DNA of 64,000 bases, taken from an uncultured Lachnospiraceae bacterium. GTDB lineage: Bacteria > Bacillota > Clostridia > Lachnospirales > Lachnospiraceae. Where the stretch lies: assembly GCA_934293375.1 (NCBI GenBank), contig CAKQYS010000001.1, positions 1 to 64,000 of the forward strand. The letters run 5' to 3'. Under the pieces are notes generated by a model. That model was not told the origin of the DNA, ran no database searches, and saw only the letters and a list, made by a program, of their open reading frames with translations. Below, piece after piece: positions 1 to 8,147 of this stretch (its first letter is position 1; every line of letters starts with the position of its first letter). A program made the position numbers and the translations under genes.

Positions 1-375
1 GCACAGTATCAGAGTTTTGAACCGACAATCGAAGAAATCGAACGCCTGCAGGCAGACGAGCGTGTCAGACTGCAGTGCGAGGCACGCGAGCGTTCCATGA
101 TCCATGAGCGGGTGACGAAGAAACTGTTAGCAAAGCAGGCGGCTCAACTGCAGGAGCAGGCAGTGCAACTGGAGACAAAAGATGCCCGGTTGGAAGAGCA
201 GGCGGCGCAACTGGAGACAAAGGATGCCCGGTTGGAAGAGCAGGCGACGCAACTGGAGACAAAGGATGCCCGGTTGGAAGAGCAGGCGACGCAACTGAAG
301 GAGAAGGATGCCCAGTTGGAAGAACAGTCCGCCCTGATTGCACATTTAAAGGCACAATTAGCATTGCGAACATGA
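1..375 (+). CDS. Rpn-like nuclease/putative transposase, C-terminal part (5' end outside window)
   Basis: The frame is open from the first base to a TGA at 373-375, so only the C-terminus of a longer protein is present. It begins AQYQSFEPTIEEIERLQADE, then a basic stretch, then a long Gln/Glu/Leu-rich coiled coil built from 14-residue repeats. The same text recurs at 497-838, where the residues just before it (HLDVWTRIFQAKTWGDLM) resemble the C-terminal part of PD-(D/E)XK nuclease-family (Rpn/PDDEXK_2) putative transposases. An internal ATG at 97 exists but has no convincing ribosome site, so the short ORF from there is not a separate gene. Family placement is by inference from this C-terminal text only; the catalytic domain lies outside the window. 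Confidence 0.6.
   Translation, partial: AQYQSFEPTIEEIERLQADERVRLQCEARERSMIHERVTKKLLAKQAAQLQEQAVQLETKDARLEEQAAQLETKDARLEEQATQLETKDARLEEQATQLKEKDAQLEEQSALIAHLKAQLALRT
157..324 (+). repeat. Four tandem 42-bp repeats encoding coiled-coil units
   Basis: Units lie at 157-198, 199-240, 241-282 and 283-324. Each encodes 14 residues, two heptads, of the type QATQLETKDARLEE. The first three are nearly identical; the fourth has LKEKDAQ in place of LETKDAR. The unit length is a multiple of both 3 and 7 residues, so gain or loss of a unit keeps frame and heptad phase. Confidence 0.85.
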
Positions 376-838
376 GAAAGCAGCAGTTGACTTATCTAAA
401 GTTGATTTAGCAACCGATGCGGATAAGGCGAATCATCTGGATGTCTGGACCCGCATCTTTCAAGCGAAGACATGGGGTGATTTGATGGCAGTTGCAGCAC
501 AGTATCAGAGTTTTGAACCGACAATCGAAGAAATCGAACGCCTGCAGGCAGACGAGCGTGTCAGACTGCAGTGCGAGGCACGCGAGCGTTCCATGATCCA
601 TGAGCGGGTGACAAAGGAACTGCTGGCGAAGCAGGCAGCTCAACTGCAGGAGCAGAATGCCCGGTTGGAGGAACAGGCTACGCAGTTGGAGGAACAGGCT
701 GTGCAACTGGAAACAAAAGAAACCCGATTGGAAGGGCTGACTGCACAACTAGGGGAGAAGGATGCCCGGTTGGAAGAGCAGGCCATGCAGATTGCACAAT
801 TAAAGGCACAACTGGCGATACTAAAGGGCGAATCATAA
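371..838 (+). pseudogene. Headless second copy of the Rpn-like C-terminus (orphan tail cassette)
   Basis: From 371 the +2 frame is open to a TAA at 836-838 and encodes HEKAAVDLSKVDLATDADK followed by the DVWTRIFQAKTWGDLM region and a coiled-coil tail. An in-frame TAG at 359-361 closes it on the 5' side and there is no N-terminal domain. The only starts are TTG 482 and ATG 485, with no clear ribosome site. Bases 497-612 are identical to 1-116, after which the two tails diverge. It is best read as a 3' gene fragment left next to its parent, either debris of a duplication or a silent cassette able to replace the parent tail by recombination. Confidence 0.65.
497..612 (+). repeat. 116-bp perfect direct repeat of bases 1-116
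   Basis: Bases 497-612 match 1-116 without a mismatch (offset 496). Identity breaks at 117/613, where the two tails begin to differ. Since the window starts at base 1, the repeat may extend further upstream. Confidence 0.9.
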
Positions 839-843
839 AATGG

Positions 844-874
844 CTCCGTGGGGAAAACCCACGGAGTTTTTATT
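844..874 (+). terminator. Intrinsic terminator of the Rpn-like locus
   Basis: CTCCGTGGG at 844-852 pairs with CCCACGGAG at 858-866 across a GAAAA loop and is followed by TTTTTATT. It sits just downstream of the orphan tail copy. Confidence 0.85.
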
Positions 875-909
875 ATGGTGGGATGGAATTTTATGAAATG
901 CAATATGGA

Positions 910-938
910 TTGCATTTGTATTTTGTGATTGCTATAAT
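910..938 (+). promoter_or_regulatory. Sigma-A promoter for the secreted FnIII-like gene
   Basis: TTGCAT at 910-915 and a perfect TATAAT at 933-938 are separated by 17 bp. The gene starts at 1007, giving a leader of about 60 nt. Confidence 0.65.
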
Positions 939-1006
939 ATAAATATGATTAATATGATCTTTGCGATTTATACAATTGCCTATTGTAAGGATGAAGGGAA
1001 CGGGAT

Positions 1007-2101
1007 ATGATGAAAACAATGCTCAAAAGCGTTATTTGTATTTTGATGGTGGTGGCAATGGCATGCAGTCTGGTTACACAGACACCGTTGGTAGAAGCCT
1101 CCGGCTATATGGCTGTTACATCAGAGACGAAGTCATTGACCAGTATCAGGCTGAGCTGGAAGAGTAAAAAGGTTGACCGATACAAGATCTACCGTGCACA
1201 GCAGGGCAAATATGGCACAATGAAATATAAGCTGATTGCTACGATTTCCGGAAAGAAGACCAACTATACGGATAAGAATCTGAAACAGGGAAAATCATAC
1301 ATCTATATGGTCTATGCATATAAGAAGGGAAAGGCATGTTATTCGGGATGTGCTTCTGACTATACAGGGATATCATGTGATTTTGATGAATACCAGATTT
1401 CAGATGCTGAGAGAAGTACAGAGTTCATTTCGCTGCTCCTGCATTCTGAAATGGGTTTGAGACCGGATGCTTACCAGATCGACCGAAGAGAAAGCGGAAC
1501 TAAGAAGTATAAGAAGCTTGCGAGACTCAAGAAGAAGGTTAGGGCAATCACCTATAAGGATCGATCTGTAGAGGCAGGACATGTATATGATTACAGAGTC
1601 AGATCTTATGTGAAGATTGGCAAGAAAACTTATTATAGTAATTATATATATGTTATGAAGCAACATGCTTCTAATCAGATCGGACAGTTTACATTGCTGC
1701 GGGATCAGAATGTATCCGGCAATCCCAAGGAACTGGTTGTTGGGCTTTCCTCTAAGGATGGAAACGGAGATGTGATATTGACGGGTCTGGGATATTGTGA
1801 GATTGCAAATCAGGATGGAACATGGGCAGACGATTCTGTCAGAATCACTGCATACCGTAAGGATCAGGGGGATTGGATCTTATATGTACCGGGGACAGAT
1901 GATCCACTTGTGATCAAAGAGAATGAAACGGTGTGGATCAAATTGACGACTACGGCAGAAATTGATCTTCAGACAGTCGAGAACAGGAAGGGATATTCTA
2001 TTGTACTGCCTTGCCAGTATAACGATCTTGCCAGTCTGGTACATATGAATATGATCAAAAATGAGGCATATGCAGAGGTGGATCTGGAATCGTATCATTA
2101 G
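1007..2101 (+). CDS. Secreted protein with fibronectin type III-like domains
   Basis: A 364-residue protein with an N-terminal signal peptide: a Lys at residue 3, a hydrophobic core (about 6-25) and a likely cleavage site after VEA (about 31). Two beta-sandwich regions follow, about 33-120 and 130-218. Each carries patterns seen in FnIII-like repeats of Clostridia surface proteins, for example RYKIYRAQQGKY and TYKDRSVEAGHVYDYRVRSY. The C-terminal 140 residues form another beta-rich region with no recognised signature. There is no LPXTG motif, so it is probably released or held non-covalently. The start is supported by an AAGGGAACGG ribosome site. Its function is unknown; a structural or carbohydrate-binding role is only a guess. 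Confidence 0.75.
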   Translation: MMKTMLKSVICILMVVAMACSLVTQTPLVEASGYMAVTSETKSLTSIRLSWKSKKVDRYKIYRAQQGKYGTMKYKLIATISGKKTNYTDKNLKQGKSYIYMVYAYKKGKACYSGCASDYTGISCDFDEYQISDAERSTEFISLLLHSEMGLRPDAYQIDRRESGTKKYKKLARLKKKVRAITYKDRSVEAGHVYDYRVRSYVKIGKKTYYSNYIYVMKQHASNQIGQFTLLRDQNVSGNPKELVVGLSSKDGNGDVILTGLGYCEIANQDGTWADDSVRITAYRKDQGDWILYVPGTDDPLVIKENETVWIKLTTTAEIDLQTVENRKGYSIVLPCQYNDLASLVHMNMIKNEAYAEVDLESYH

Positions 2102-2134
2102 GGTGCATTTGCTGTGTCATATGGGAGGCATAAT

Positions 2135-2629
2135 ATGAGACTGACGACATTATGTTATATAGAGAACGATGGACAGTATCTGATGCTCCACAGAACCAAG
2201 AAGAAGCATGACCAGAGCGAGGGCAAATGGCTGGGTGTAGGTGGAAAGCTTGAGAAGGATGAGAGCCCGGAACAATGTATGTACAGAGAGGTATATGAGG
2301 AGACAGGTCTTACCGTGACAGATTATGTGTTTGCAGGCGTGATCACCTTTTTATCGGATATCTATGAGACAGAATACATGTTTATTTATGTGGTGACCGG
2401 ATTTACAGGAGATCTGATTGTCTGCGATGAGGGAGATCTGGCGTGGATTCCGAAGACAGATGTGATGGCGTTAAATCTCTGGGAGGGAGACCGGATCTTC
2501 CTGAAGCTGTTAGCGGAGCAAAGATATGGCTTCTCGATCCGCTATGTCTATCAGGGAGATACACTTTCCGAGGTGACGGGCAATATCACGAAGGAAGACC
2601 GGGAAATTGTAGCACAATACCACAAATAA
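2135..2629 (+). CDS. Nudix hydrolase, MutT/8-oxo-dGTP diphosphatase type
   Basis: About 164 residues. A complete Nudix box begins at about residue 38 (GGKLEKDESPEQ) and continues as REVYEETGL, with all metal-binding glutamates present. The N-terminal RLTTLCYIENDGQYLMLHR is typical of MutT-like proteins that remove oxidised nucleotides by hydrolysis to the monophosphate and pyrophosphate. The ATG at 2135 is chosen over an in-frame GTG at 2114 because GGGAGG lies at 2123-2128, seven bases upstream. The box identifies the family but not the substrate. Confidence 0.85.
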   Translation: MRLTTLCYIENDGQYLMLHRTKKKHDQSEGKWLGVGGKLEKDESPEQCMYREVYEETGLTVTDYVFAGVITFLSDIYETEYMFIYVVTGFTGDLIVCDEGDLAWIPKTDVMALNLWEGDRIFLKLLAEQRYGFSIRYVYQGDTLSEVTGNITKEDREIVAQYHK

Positions 2630-2654
2630 AATATCTGATGGAGAACAGTACATT

Positions 2655-2948
2655 ATGAATATGAAATATATGGAACCAATGAGTATACCGAACCACAATT
2701 ATTTTTCATTTAAGCAGCCATTTCTGGGTAGTTATCAAAAGATGCGGTTTTATGTGACATGTGAATTGCCGGAAGAGGAGGGGGGCGAAAAGCAGTATCT
2801 GGCGATTACCTATCCTGATGTATGGTGTTTTGAGAAGACGGCAGAAGAAGATAAAATAAAAAAATACTTTCCGTTTTCGGAAGAAGGCAGGCGGCAGGTG
2901 CTTTGCTGGCTGGATGCGCAATATGAGCAATATATGGATAAAGAATAA
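2655..2948 (+). CDS. Small protein of unknown function
   Basis: A 97-residue soluble, acidic protein. It contains NYFSFKQPFLGSYQKMRFYV, a mixed charged centre with EEEGGEK, and a C-terminal amphipathic helix ending AQYEQYMDKE. No signal peptide or membrane segment is visible. It starts 26 bases after the Nudix gene in the same direction, so the two may be cotranscribed. The ribosome site is weak (ATGGAGAACAG upstream). I do not recognise the family. The steady reading frame and protein-like composition support a real gene. Confidence 0.6.
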   Translation: MNMKYMEPMSIPNHNYFSFKQPFLGSYQKMRFYVTCELPEEEGGEKQYLAITYPDVWCFEKTAEEDKIKKYFPFSEEGRRQVLCWLDAQYEQYMDKE

Positions 2949-2994
2949 ATGTCAACACCAAATATCTTTGATACAATGTGCATATTGACACAAG

Positions 2995-3026
2995 AAAAAG
3001 GAGACGCATCACTGCATCTCCTTTTT
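2995..3026. terminator. Bidirectional terminator between the unknown gene and rpmB
   Basis: AAAAAGGAGACGCA at 2995-3008 pairs, with one mismatch, with TGCATCTCCTTTTT at 3013-3026 around a TCAC loop. The A and T tails serve both convergent genes. Confidence 0.85.
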
Positions 3027-3046
3027 CATGTGAAAAGATATAAGGA

Positions 3047-3232
3047 TTAGGCTCTCTCAACCTTGCCTGACTTCAAGCATGAAGTACAAACATAAATCTT
3101 CTTTGGAGCACCATTCACCTTAGCCATAACTGACTTCACATTAGACTTCCACATCTTGTTGGATCTTCTATGAGAATGGCTCACCTTAATACCAAAATGA
3201 GCACCCTTATCACAAATTGAACACTTTGCCAT
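3047..3232 (-). CDS. rpmB: Large ribosomal subunit protein bL28
   Basis: A 61-residue basic protein starting MAKCSICDKGAHFGIKVSHS, with the NKMWK segment characteristic of bL28. Two CxxC pairs (residues 4-7 and about 49-52) mark it as the zinc-binding form. It belongs to the 50S subunit. An AGGAGGT-type ribosome site lies just upstream on the minus strand. It is transcribed divergently from yloU; rpmB next to yloU-yloV is the arrangement known in Bacillus subtilis. Confidence 0.96.
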   Translation of the reverse strand: MAKCSICDKGAHFGIKVSHSHRRSNKMWKSNVKSVMAKVNGAPKKIYVCTSCLKSGKVERA

Positions 3233-3394
3233 CTTACTGCACCTCCTTGTATCATATTAACCGTAGTATATGGTATACCGTAGGCTCACAACATGACAAT
3301 ATTAACAGATTATATAAGGAAATGCAAGTACTATTTTGAAAAAAATTACTATTGTAATTTGTAAATAGGTATTTCTTTTTTCTGGGAATAATAG

Positions 3395-3400
3395 TATAAT
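3395..3400 (+). promoter_or_regulatory. -10 element of the yloU-fakA promoter
   Basis: A perfect TATAAT lies at 3395-3400, about 100 bases before the yloU start. The bases 17 upstream (TTTCTT) are a poor -35, so only the -10 is called. The rest of the 3233-3496 gap is AT-rich and holds the divergent rpmB promoter region; I saw nothing else in it. Confidence 0.45.
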
Positions 3401-3496
3401 TAGCATTATCTATGAATGAATGACCGCAGATATATGTGTTCTGTTGGAGATATCAGATATTTGGAAGATGAATATAGCTTTAAAGGAGGTAGTTCT

Positions 3497-3856
3497 ATGA
3501 AGGGTAGTTTAACTACAGAAAATGGAAAGATCGTGATTGACAATGAAGTAATTGCACAATATGCCGGTTTATCCGCAATAGAGTGTTTTGGTATTGTCGG
3601 TATGGCTACAGTGAGTATGAAGGATGGATTAGTGAAACTTCTTCGTGGTGACAGTGTGAGTAAGGGTGTATCCGTAACTGTCAGTGAAGATGAGAAGCTT
3701 ACGATTGATATTCATATTATTGTTGCATATGGTGTATGTATTTCAACAGTTGCCGACAATTTAATGCAGACTGTCCGCTATAAGGTGGAAGAGTTTACCG
3801 GAATGAAGGTTGATGCTATCCACATTTATGTGGAAGGTGTCAGAGTCATCGATTAG
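3497..3856 (+). CDS. yloU: Asp23/Gls24 family envelope stress protein
   Basis: A 119-residue protein with the Asp23/Gls24 fold: GKIVIDNEVIAQYAGLSA near the N-terminus, the conserved GIVGM, and a C-terminal DAIHIYVEGV strand. Members are small cytoplasmic or membrane-associated proteins linked to envelope stress and, beside fakA, to fatty-acid kinase loci. The ATG at 3497 is preceded by AAAGGAGG. An in-frame start 27 codons upstream lacks such a site. It is followed by fakA with 19 bases between the stop and the GTG start. Confidence 0.92.
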   Translation: MKGSLTTENGKIVIDNEVIAQYAGLSAIECFGIVGMATVSMKDGLVKLLRGDSVSKGVSVTVSEDEKLTIDIHIIVAYGVCISTVADNLMQTVRYKVEEFTGMKVDAIHIYVEGVRVID

Positions 3857-3875
3857 GAAGCAGGAGGATTTAGAG

Positions 3876-5558
3876 GTGAGTACAAGTACATTGACTGCAA
3901 AACAGCTTCAGGAAGCGTTTTTAGCAGGTGCGAAGAGAATTGAAGCAAAGAAGGATTATATTAATGAATTGAATGTATTTCCGGTTCCGGATGGAGATAC
4001 CGGTACGAACATGTCCTTAACGATCATGTCTGCTGCAAAGGAAGTACAGGCGATTGCCGATCCGACGATGGCGACACTGTCAAAGGCGATCTCAAGTGGT
4101 TCCCTGCGTGGAGCCAGAGGTAACTCAGGTGTTATTTTATCGCAGTTGTTCCGTGGATTCTGTAGAAGCATTGCAGACAAAGAAGAATTAAGTATAGAAG
4201 ATATTGCATTAGGTTTCAATAAGGCAGTGGAGACTGCATACAAGGCAGTTATGAAGCCAAAGGAAGGTACGATTCTGACAGTAGCTAAGGGTATGGCAGA
4301 TATGAGTATTGAACTGGCTGCAGGTGCAGAGGAACTGGATGCATACTTCAAGGCGATCATTGATTATGGATATGAGGTTTTGGCAAAGACTCCGGATATG
4401 CTGCCGGTATTAAAGGAAGCAGGGGTTGTGGATTCCGGTGGACAGGGATTGATGGAAGTGCTGCATGGTGCCTATGATGCGTATGCCGGCAATCCTGCCG
4501 ATTTCAATGTGGAGATTCCGACTATCAATAAGCCGGCAGCAGAGACAACTGTTAGCACAGAGAATATTGATACCTCTCATATCAAGTATGGATATTGTAC
4601 AGAGTTTATTATCATGTTAGAGAAGCCGTTTACGGAGCAGGATGAGGAACAGTTTAAGGAGTTCCTGCTTTCAATCGGTGATTCCCTTGTGGTGGTTGCT
4701 GATGATGAGATTGTGAAGATCCATGTGCATACGAACCATCCTGGTCAGGCATTTGAGAAGGGCCTTACTTATGGATCTCTTTCTAATATGAAGGTGGATA
4801 ATATGCGCCTTGAGCATCAGGAGAAGGTCATCAAGGAGTCAGAGAAGCTTGCAAAGGAGCAGGCAAAAGAGAGAGAAACCAAGGTAACGGAACCGGCGAA
4901 GCCATTTGGCTTTATTGCAGTGTCGATCGGAGATGGTATGAATGATATCTTTGGCGAGCTGAATGTGGACTATATTATCTCGGGCGGACAGACGATGAAT
5001 CCTAGTACAGAGGATATGTTACAGGCAATCGATGAGGTCAATGCAGAGAATATCTTTATTCTGCCGAACAATAAGAACATCATTCTGGCTGCCAATCAGG
5101 CAAAGACACTGGTGGAGGATAAGAATATCATCGTGATTCCGACCAAGACAGTACCACAGGGCATTTCTGCTATGATCGGTTTCAGTGCGGATGCGTCTGC
5201 GCAGGAGAATGAAGCTGCGATGACAGATGCGATTTCGGATGTGAAGTCCGGTGAGGTCACATATGCAGTAAGAGATACGAGCATTGATGGCAAGGAGATT
5301 CATGTAGGAGATTACATGGGTATTGGAGATGCAGGTATTGAGGCTGTCGGAAAGGACATGGAGCAGACTACGATTGATCTTTTGAAGGCGATCTGTGATG
5401 AGGATGCAGAGCTGGTATCTCTCTATTATGGAGAAGAAGTGACAGAGGATGCTGCCAATGCTTTATCAGAGAAGATTATGGAAACATTGCCGGATGTAGA
5501 TGTAGAGGTATATTATGGCGGTCAGCCGGTATATTATTATGTGATTTCTGTAGAGTAA
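3876..5558 (+). CDS. fakA: DAK2/DegV-domain kinase, FakA-like (YloV)
   Basis: A 560-residue protein. The N-terminal DAK2-type nucleotide-binding domain shows NVFPVPDGDTGTNM and GARGNSGVILSQ. A central linker region follows, then a C-terminal DegV-like domain with SGGQTMNPST. In Gram-positive bacteria FakA phosphorylates fatty acids held by FakB, feeding membrane lipid synthesis. No fakB is in the window. The start is GTG 3876, eight bases after AGGAGG at 3862-3867. The product is cytoplasmic and forms an operon with yloU. Substrate assignment is by family. Confidence 0.88.
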   Translation: MSTSTLTAKQLQEAFLAGAKRIEAKKDYINELNVFPVPDGDTGTNMSLTIMSAAKEVQAIADPTMATLSKAISSGSLRGARGNSGVILSQLFRGFCRSIADKEELSIEDIALGFNKAVETAYKAVMKPKEGTILTVAKGMADMSIELAAGAEELDAYFKAIIDYGYEVLAKTPDMLPVLKEAGVVDSGGQGLMEVLHGAYDAYAGNPADFNVEIPTINKPAAETTVSTENIDTSHIKYGYCTEFIIMLEKPFTEQDEEQFKEFLLSIGDSLVVVADDEIVKIHVHTNHPGQAFEKGLTYGSLSNMKVDNMRLEHQEKVIKESEKLAKEQAKERETKVTEPAKPFGFIAVSIGDGMNDIFGELNVDYIISGGQTMNPSTEDMLQAIDEVNAENIFILPNNKNIILAANQAKTLVEDKNIIVIPTKTVPQGISAMIGFSADASAQENEAAMTDAISDVKSGEVTYAVRDTSIDGKEIHVGDYMGIGDAGIEAVGKDMEQTTIDLLKAICDEDAELVSLYYGEEVTEDAANALSEKIMETLPDVDVEVYYGGQPVYYYVISVE

Positions 5559-5582
5559 GATTCAGAAATAGGAACTAGCAGG

Positions 5583-5611
5583 ATGCGGTGTCCGGATATA
5601 GGACATCGCAT
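5583..5611 (+). terminator. Hairpin between fakA and recG
   Basis: ATGCGGTGTCC at 5583-5593 pairs with GGACATCGCAT at 5601-5611 (one G-U). The following T-run is interrupted (TTGTGCGTTTTT), so termination may be partial and recG may receive read-through. Confidence 0.5.
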
Positions 5612-5655
5612 TTGTGCGTTTTTGAGTGTTTTGAGTACGTAGGAAAGGTTGCAGA

Positions 5656-7686
5656 ATGGAGTTAACAGATCAAATAACCAGTATAAAAGGAATCGGAGAT
5701 AAGAGCGCGAAGCTTTTTCATAAACTTGGTGTGGATACGATACAGGATCTGATCCATATGTATCCCAGATACTATCTGACATATGATACTCCGCTAGAGC
5801 TTAAGAATATTGTAGCCGGGGAGCGTGTGGCAGTGTGTGCGTCCATTTCGTCTTATGTTGAGGTGAAGAAGGTGCGTTCTCTTACAATCGTAACCTGCAT
5901 GGTGCGGGATAGCTCCGGTGTACTTAAGCTTACTTGGTTTAATATGCCATATTTAAAGAAAATGTTTCACATTGGACAGACATATGTCTTTGTGGGAACG
6001 ATAACCGCCAGAGGATCGCAGCTGGTGATGGAACATCCGGAGTATTATACGCAGGCAGCATATGCTTCTATGATGCAGGTCAGGCAGCCGGTTTATCCAT
6101 TGACACAGGGATTGTCTAACAAGCTCGTGCAAAAAGTGATGAAGCAGGTGTTGCCGGTGATGGATCAGATTGCGGATCCGCTGCCACAGCAGGTTGTTGA
6201 GGAAAATGCCTTGATGCAGTATGCAGAGGCGATAAGACAGATGCATTTTCCTGAATCTGATGAGACGCTCAGACAGGCCGGTAATCGTATGGTGTTTGAT
6301 GAATTTTTCTTTTATCTTGCAGCGATGGAACAGTTAAAGAAAAAGAGAAATCTGACAGTCAATCACAATAAGATTGCATATACGGAGGAAGTAGATGATT
6401 TTATTGCAGGACTGCCATATACATTGACAGGGGCGCAGAAACGGACGATTGAAGAGATTCGTGCAGATATGGAAGGCGATTATGTGATGAATCGTCTGGT
6501 GCAGGGAGATGTCGGATCCGGTAAGACAATTGTAGCGGTCATTGCATTTTTGATGACCGTAAAGGCAGGTTATCAGTGTGCCTATATGGTGCCGACAGAA
6601 GTGCTTGCTTATCAGCATTATGAAAGCGTATCGAAGCTGTTGATGCCGTATGGCGTGCGGGTTGGACTGTTAGTAGGATCTTTGACGGCAAAGGAAAAGC
6701 GACATGTATATGAGGATCTGAAGCATCATGATCTGGATCTGGTGATCGGAACGCATGCACTGATACAGAATCAGGTAGAATACGATAATCTGGCTCTGGT
6801 TGTGACGGATGAACAACACAGGTTTGGTGTGAAGCAGCGTCAGGCATTGTCGGACAAGGGAATGGAACCACATGTTATGGTGATGAGTGCGACACCGATC
6901 CCAAGGACATTGGCATTGATCCTATATGGTGATCTGGATATTTCACTCATGGATGAACTGCCGGCTGACAGACTGCCGATTAAGAATTGTGTAGTTGGCA
7001 CAAAATACCGTCCGACGGCATACCGCTTTATCCAGCAGGAGGTGGACGCATCACATCAGGCATATGTGATCTGCCCGATGGTAGAGGAGAGTGAATCACT
7101 GGAGGTTGAGAATGTAGTTGCATATAGTGATACTCTGCGGGAAGCTTTGTCAGATACTATCCGTGTAGAATATCTGCATGGAAAAATGAGCGCAGACGAA
7201 AAGTGCGAGATCATGCAGAGATTTTATGACAGAGAGATTGATGTGCTTGTATCTACTACCGTAATTGAGGTGGGTATCGATAATCCGAATGCAACCGTGA
7301 TGATGATCGAGAATTCCGAAAGATTCGGTCTGGCACAGCTTCACCAGCTTCGAGGACGTGTGGGGCGTGGAAAGGATCAGTCTTATTGCATTTTTATATG
7401 CGGTAAAGAAACAAAAGAAGCAATGGAACGGTTAGAGGTCATGAATCAGTCCAATGATGGATTCTATATAGCAAATGAAGATCTGCGTCTCAGAGGACCG
7501 GGAGATTTCTTTGGATATAGACAAAGCGGTGAGTCATTTTTTGAATTGGCGGATATATACAATCATGCCGATATCTTAAAGCAGGCAAGAGATGCGCTTA
7601 GTGGATTGATCTCGTCCGGGTATGATCTGTCAGGCTTGTCTTCAGAACAGTTCAGGGCAAAACTGGCACTTTCCATGAATCTGTGA
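5656..7686 (+). CDS. recG: ATP-dependent DNA helicase RecG
   Basis: 676 residues, the usual RecG length. The N-terminal wedge/OB domain includes IKGIGDKSAKLFHKLGVDTI. The helicase core has Walker A GDVGSGKT at about residue 284, a Walker B-type box in which DEQHRFG replaces the usual DExH, the SATPIPRTL motif III, and the C-terminal HQLRGRVGRG box. RecG reverses stalled replication forks and branch-migrates Holliday junctions. It stands downstream of fakA on the same strand. The ATG follows a GGAAAGGTTGCAG sequence. Confidence 0.97.
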   Translation: MELTDQITSIKGIGDKSAKLFHKLGVDTIQDLIHMYPRYYLTYDTPLELKNIVAGERVAVCASISSYVEVKKVRSLTIVTCMVRDSSGVLKLTWFNMPYLKKMFHIGQTYVFVGTITARGSQLVMEHPEYYTQAAYASMMQVRQPVYPLTQGLSNKLVQKVMKQVLPVMDQIADPLPQQVVEENALMQYAEAIRQMHFPESDETLRQAGNRMVFDEFFFYLAAMEQLKKKRNLTVNHNKIAYTEEVDDFIAGLPYTLTGAQKRTIEEIRADMEGDYVMNRLVQGDVGSGKTIVAVIAFLMTVKAGYQCAYMVPTEVLAYQHYESVSKLLMPYGVRVGLLVGSLTAKEKRHVYEDLKHHDLDLVIGTHALIQNQVEYDNLALVVTDEQHRFGVKQRQALSDKGMEPHVMVMSATPIPRTLALILYGDLDISLMDELPADRLPIKNCVVGTKYRPTAYRFIQQEVDASHQAYVICPMVEESESLEVENVVAYSDTLREALSDTIRVEYLHGKMSADEKCEIMQRFYDREIDVLVSTTVIEVGIDNPNATVMMIENSERFGLAQLHQLRGRVGRGKDQSYCIFICGKETKEAMERLEVMNQSNDGFYIANEDLRLRGPGDFFGYRQSGESFFELADIYNHADILKQARDALSGLISSGYDLSGLSSEQFRAKLALSMNL

Positions 7687-7709
7687 GGTAGATGGTTGAA
7701 ATAATAAAT

Positions 7710-7741
7710 ATGGGGCTGCCGTTTGTGTTCGACAGCCCCAT
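7710..7741. terminator. Hairpin between convergent recG and the spore protein gene
   Basis: ATGGGGCTG at 7710-7718 pairs with CAGCCCCAT at 7733-7741. The T-run is weak on both strands, slightly better on the minus strand, so strength is uncertain. Confidence 0.6.
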
Positions 7742-7745
7742 CTGA

Positions 7746-7943
7746 CTACTTACCAGCCATACGCTCTTCCTGCGCCTTGATCATCTGACGAACCATCTCG
7801 CCACCGACACTACCATTCTGGTAAGATGTCAAATCACCGTTGTAACCCTGCTTCAAAGGAACGCCGATTTCTGATGCGACCTCGTACTTAAACTTGTCTA
7901 ATGCGCCCTTTGCCTCTGGAACTGTATTTCCTGATTTGCTCAT
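7746..7943 (-). CDS. Alpha/beta-type small acid-soluble spore protein
   Basis: A 65-residue protein with both SASP hallmarks: KFKYEVASEIGVPL, which includes the germination-protease cleavage region, and GYNGDLTSYQNGSVGGEMVRQMI. These proteins coat DNA in the forespore and protect it from UV and heat; they are degraded on germination. The gene is monocistronic and convergent to recG, as is usual for this class. It is direct evidence that the organism has an endospore programme. A forespore-type promoter is expected upstream, but I could not identify a good match. Confidence 0.93.
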   Translation of the reverse strand: MSKSGNTVPEAKGALDKFKYEVASEIGVPLKQGYNGDLTSYQNGSVGGEMVRQMIKAQEERMAGK

Positions 7944-8075
7944 TTCCTACACCGACCTTTCTTTTTGTCTCCCGTTTCATTCGGGTGGTTTACATTCGAT
8001 TTATATGAAATAGCAGTTTATCTGACTGCTATGTGATTATTATGTGTCGAATTGAGAATAATACACTAGAAAGAT

Positions 8076-8104
8076 TTGAATATAAAGAGAATAAATGGTA
8101 GAAT
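8076..8104 (+). promoter_or_regulatory. Promoter of the GH5 gene
   Basis: TTGAAT at 8076-8081 and TAGAAT at 8099-8104 with a 17-bp spacer. The gene starts 43 bases downstream. Confidence 0.6.
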
Positions 8105-8147
8105 AAATAAAAAAATGATGGATTTGTATTGAGGGGGATTACACAGA

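Noticed and set aside
157..324. Regular repeats that could suggest a CRISPR array
   Set aside because: The units are contiguous 42-bp coding repeats with no unique spacers and no cas genes nearby.
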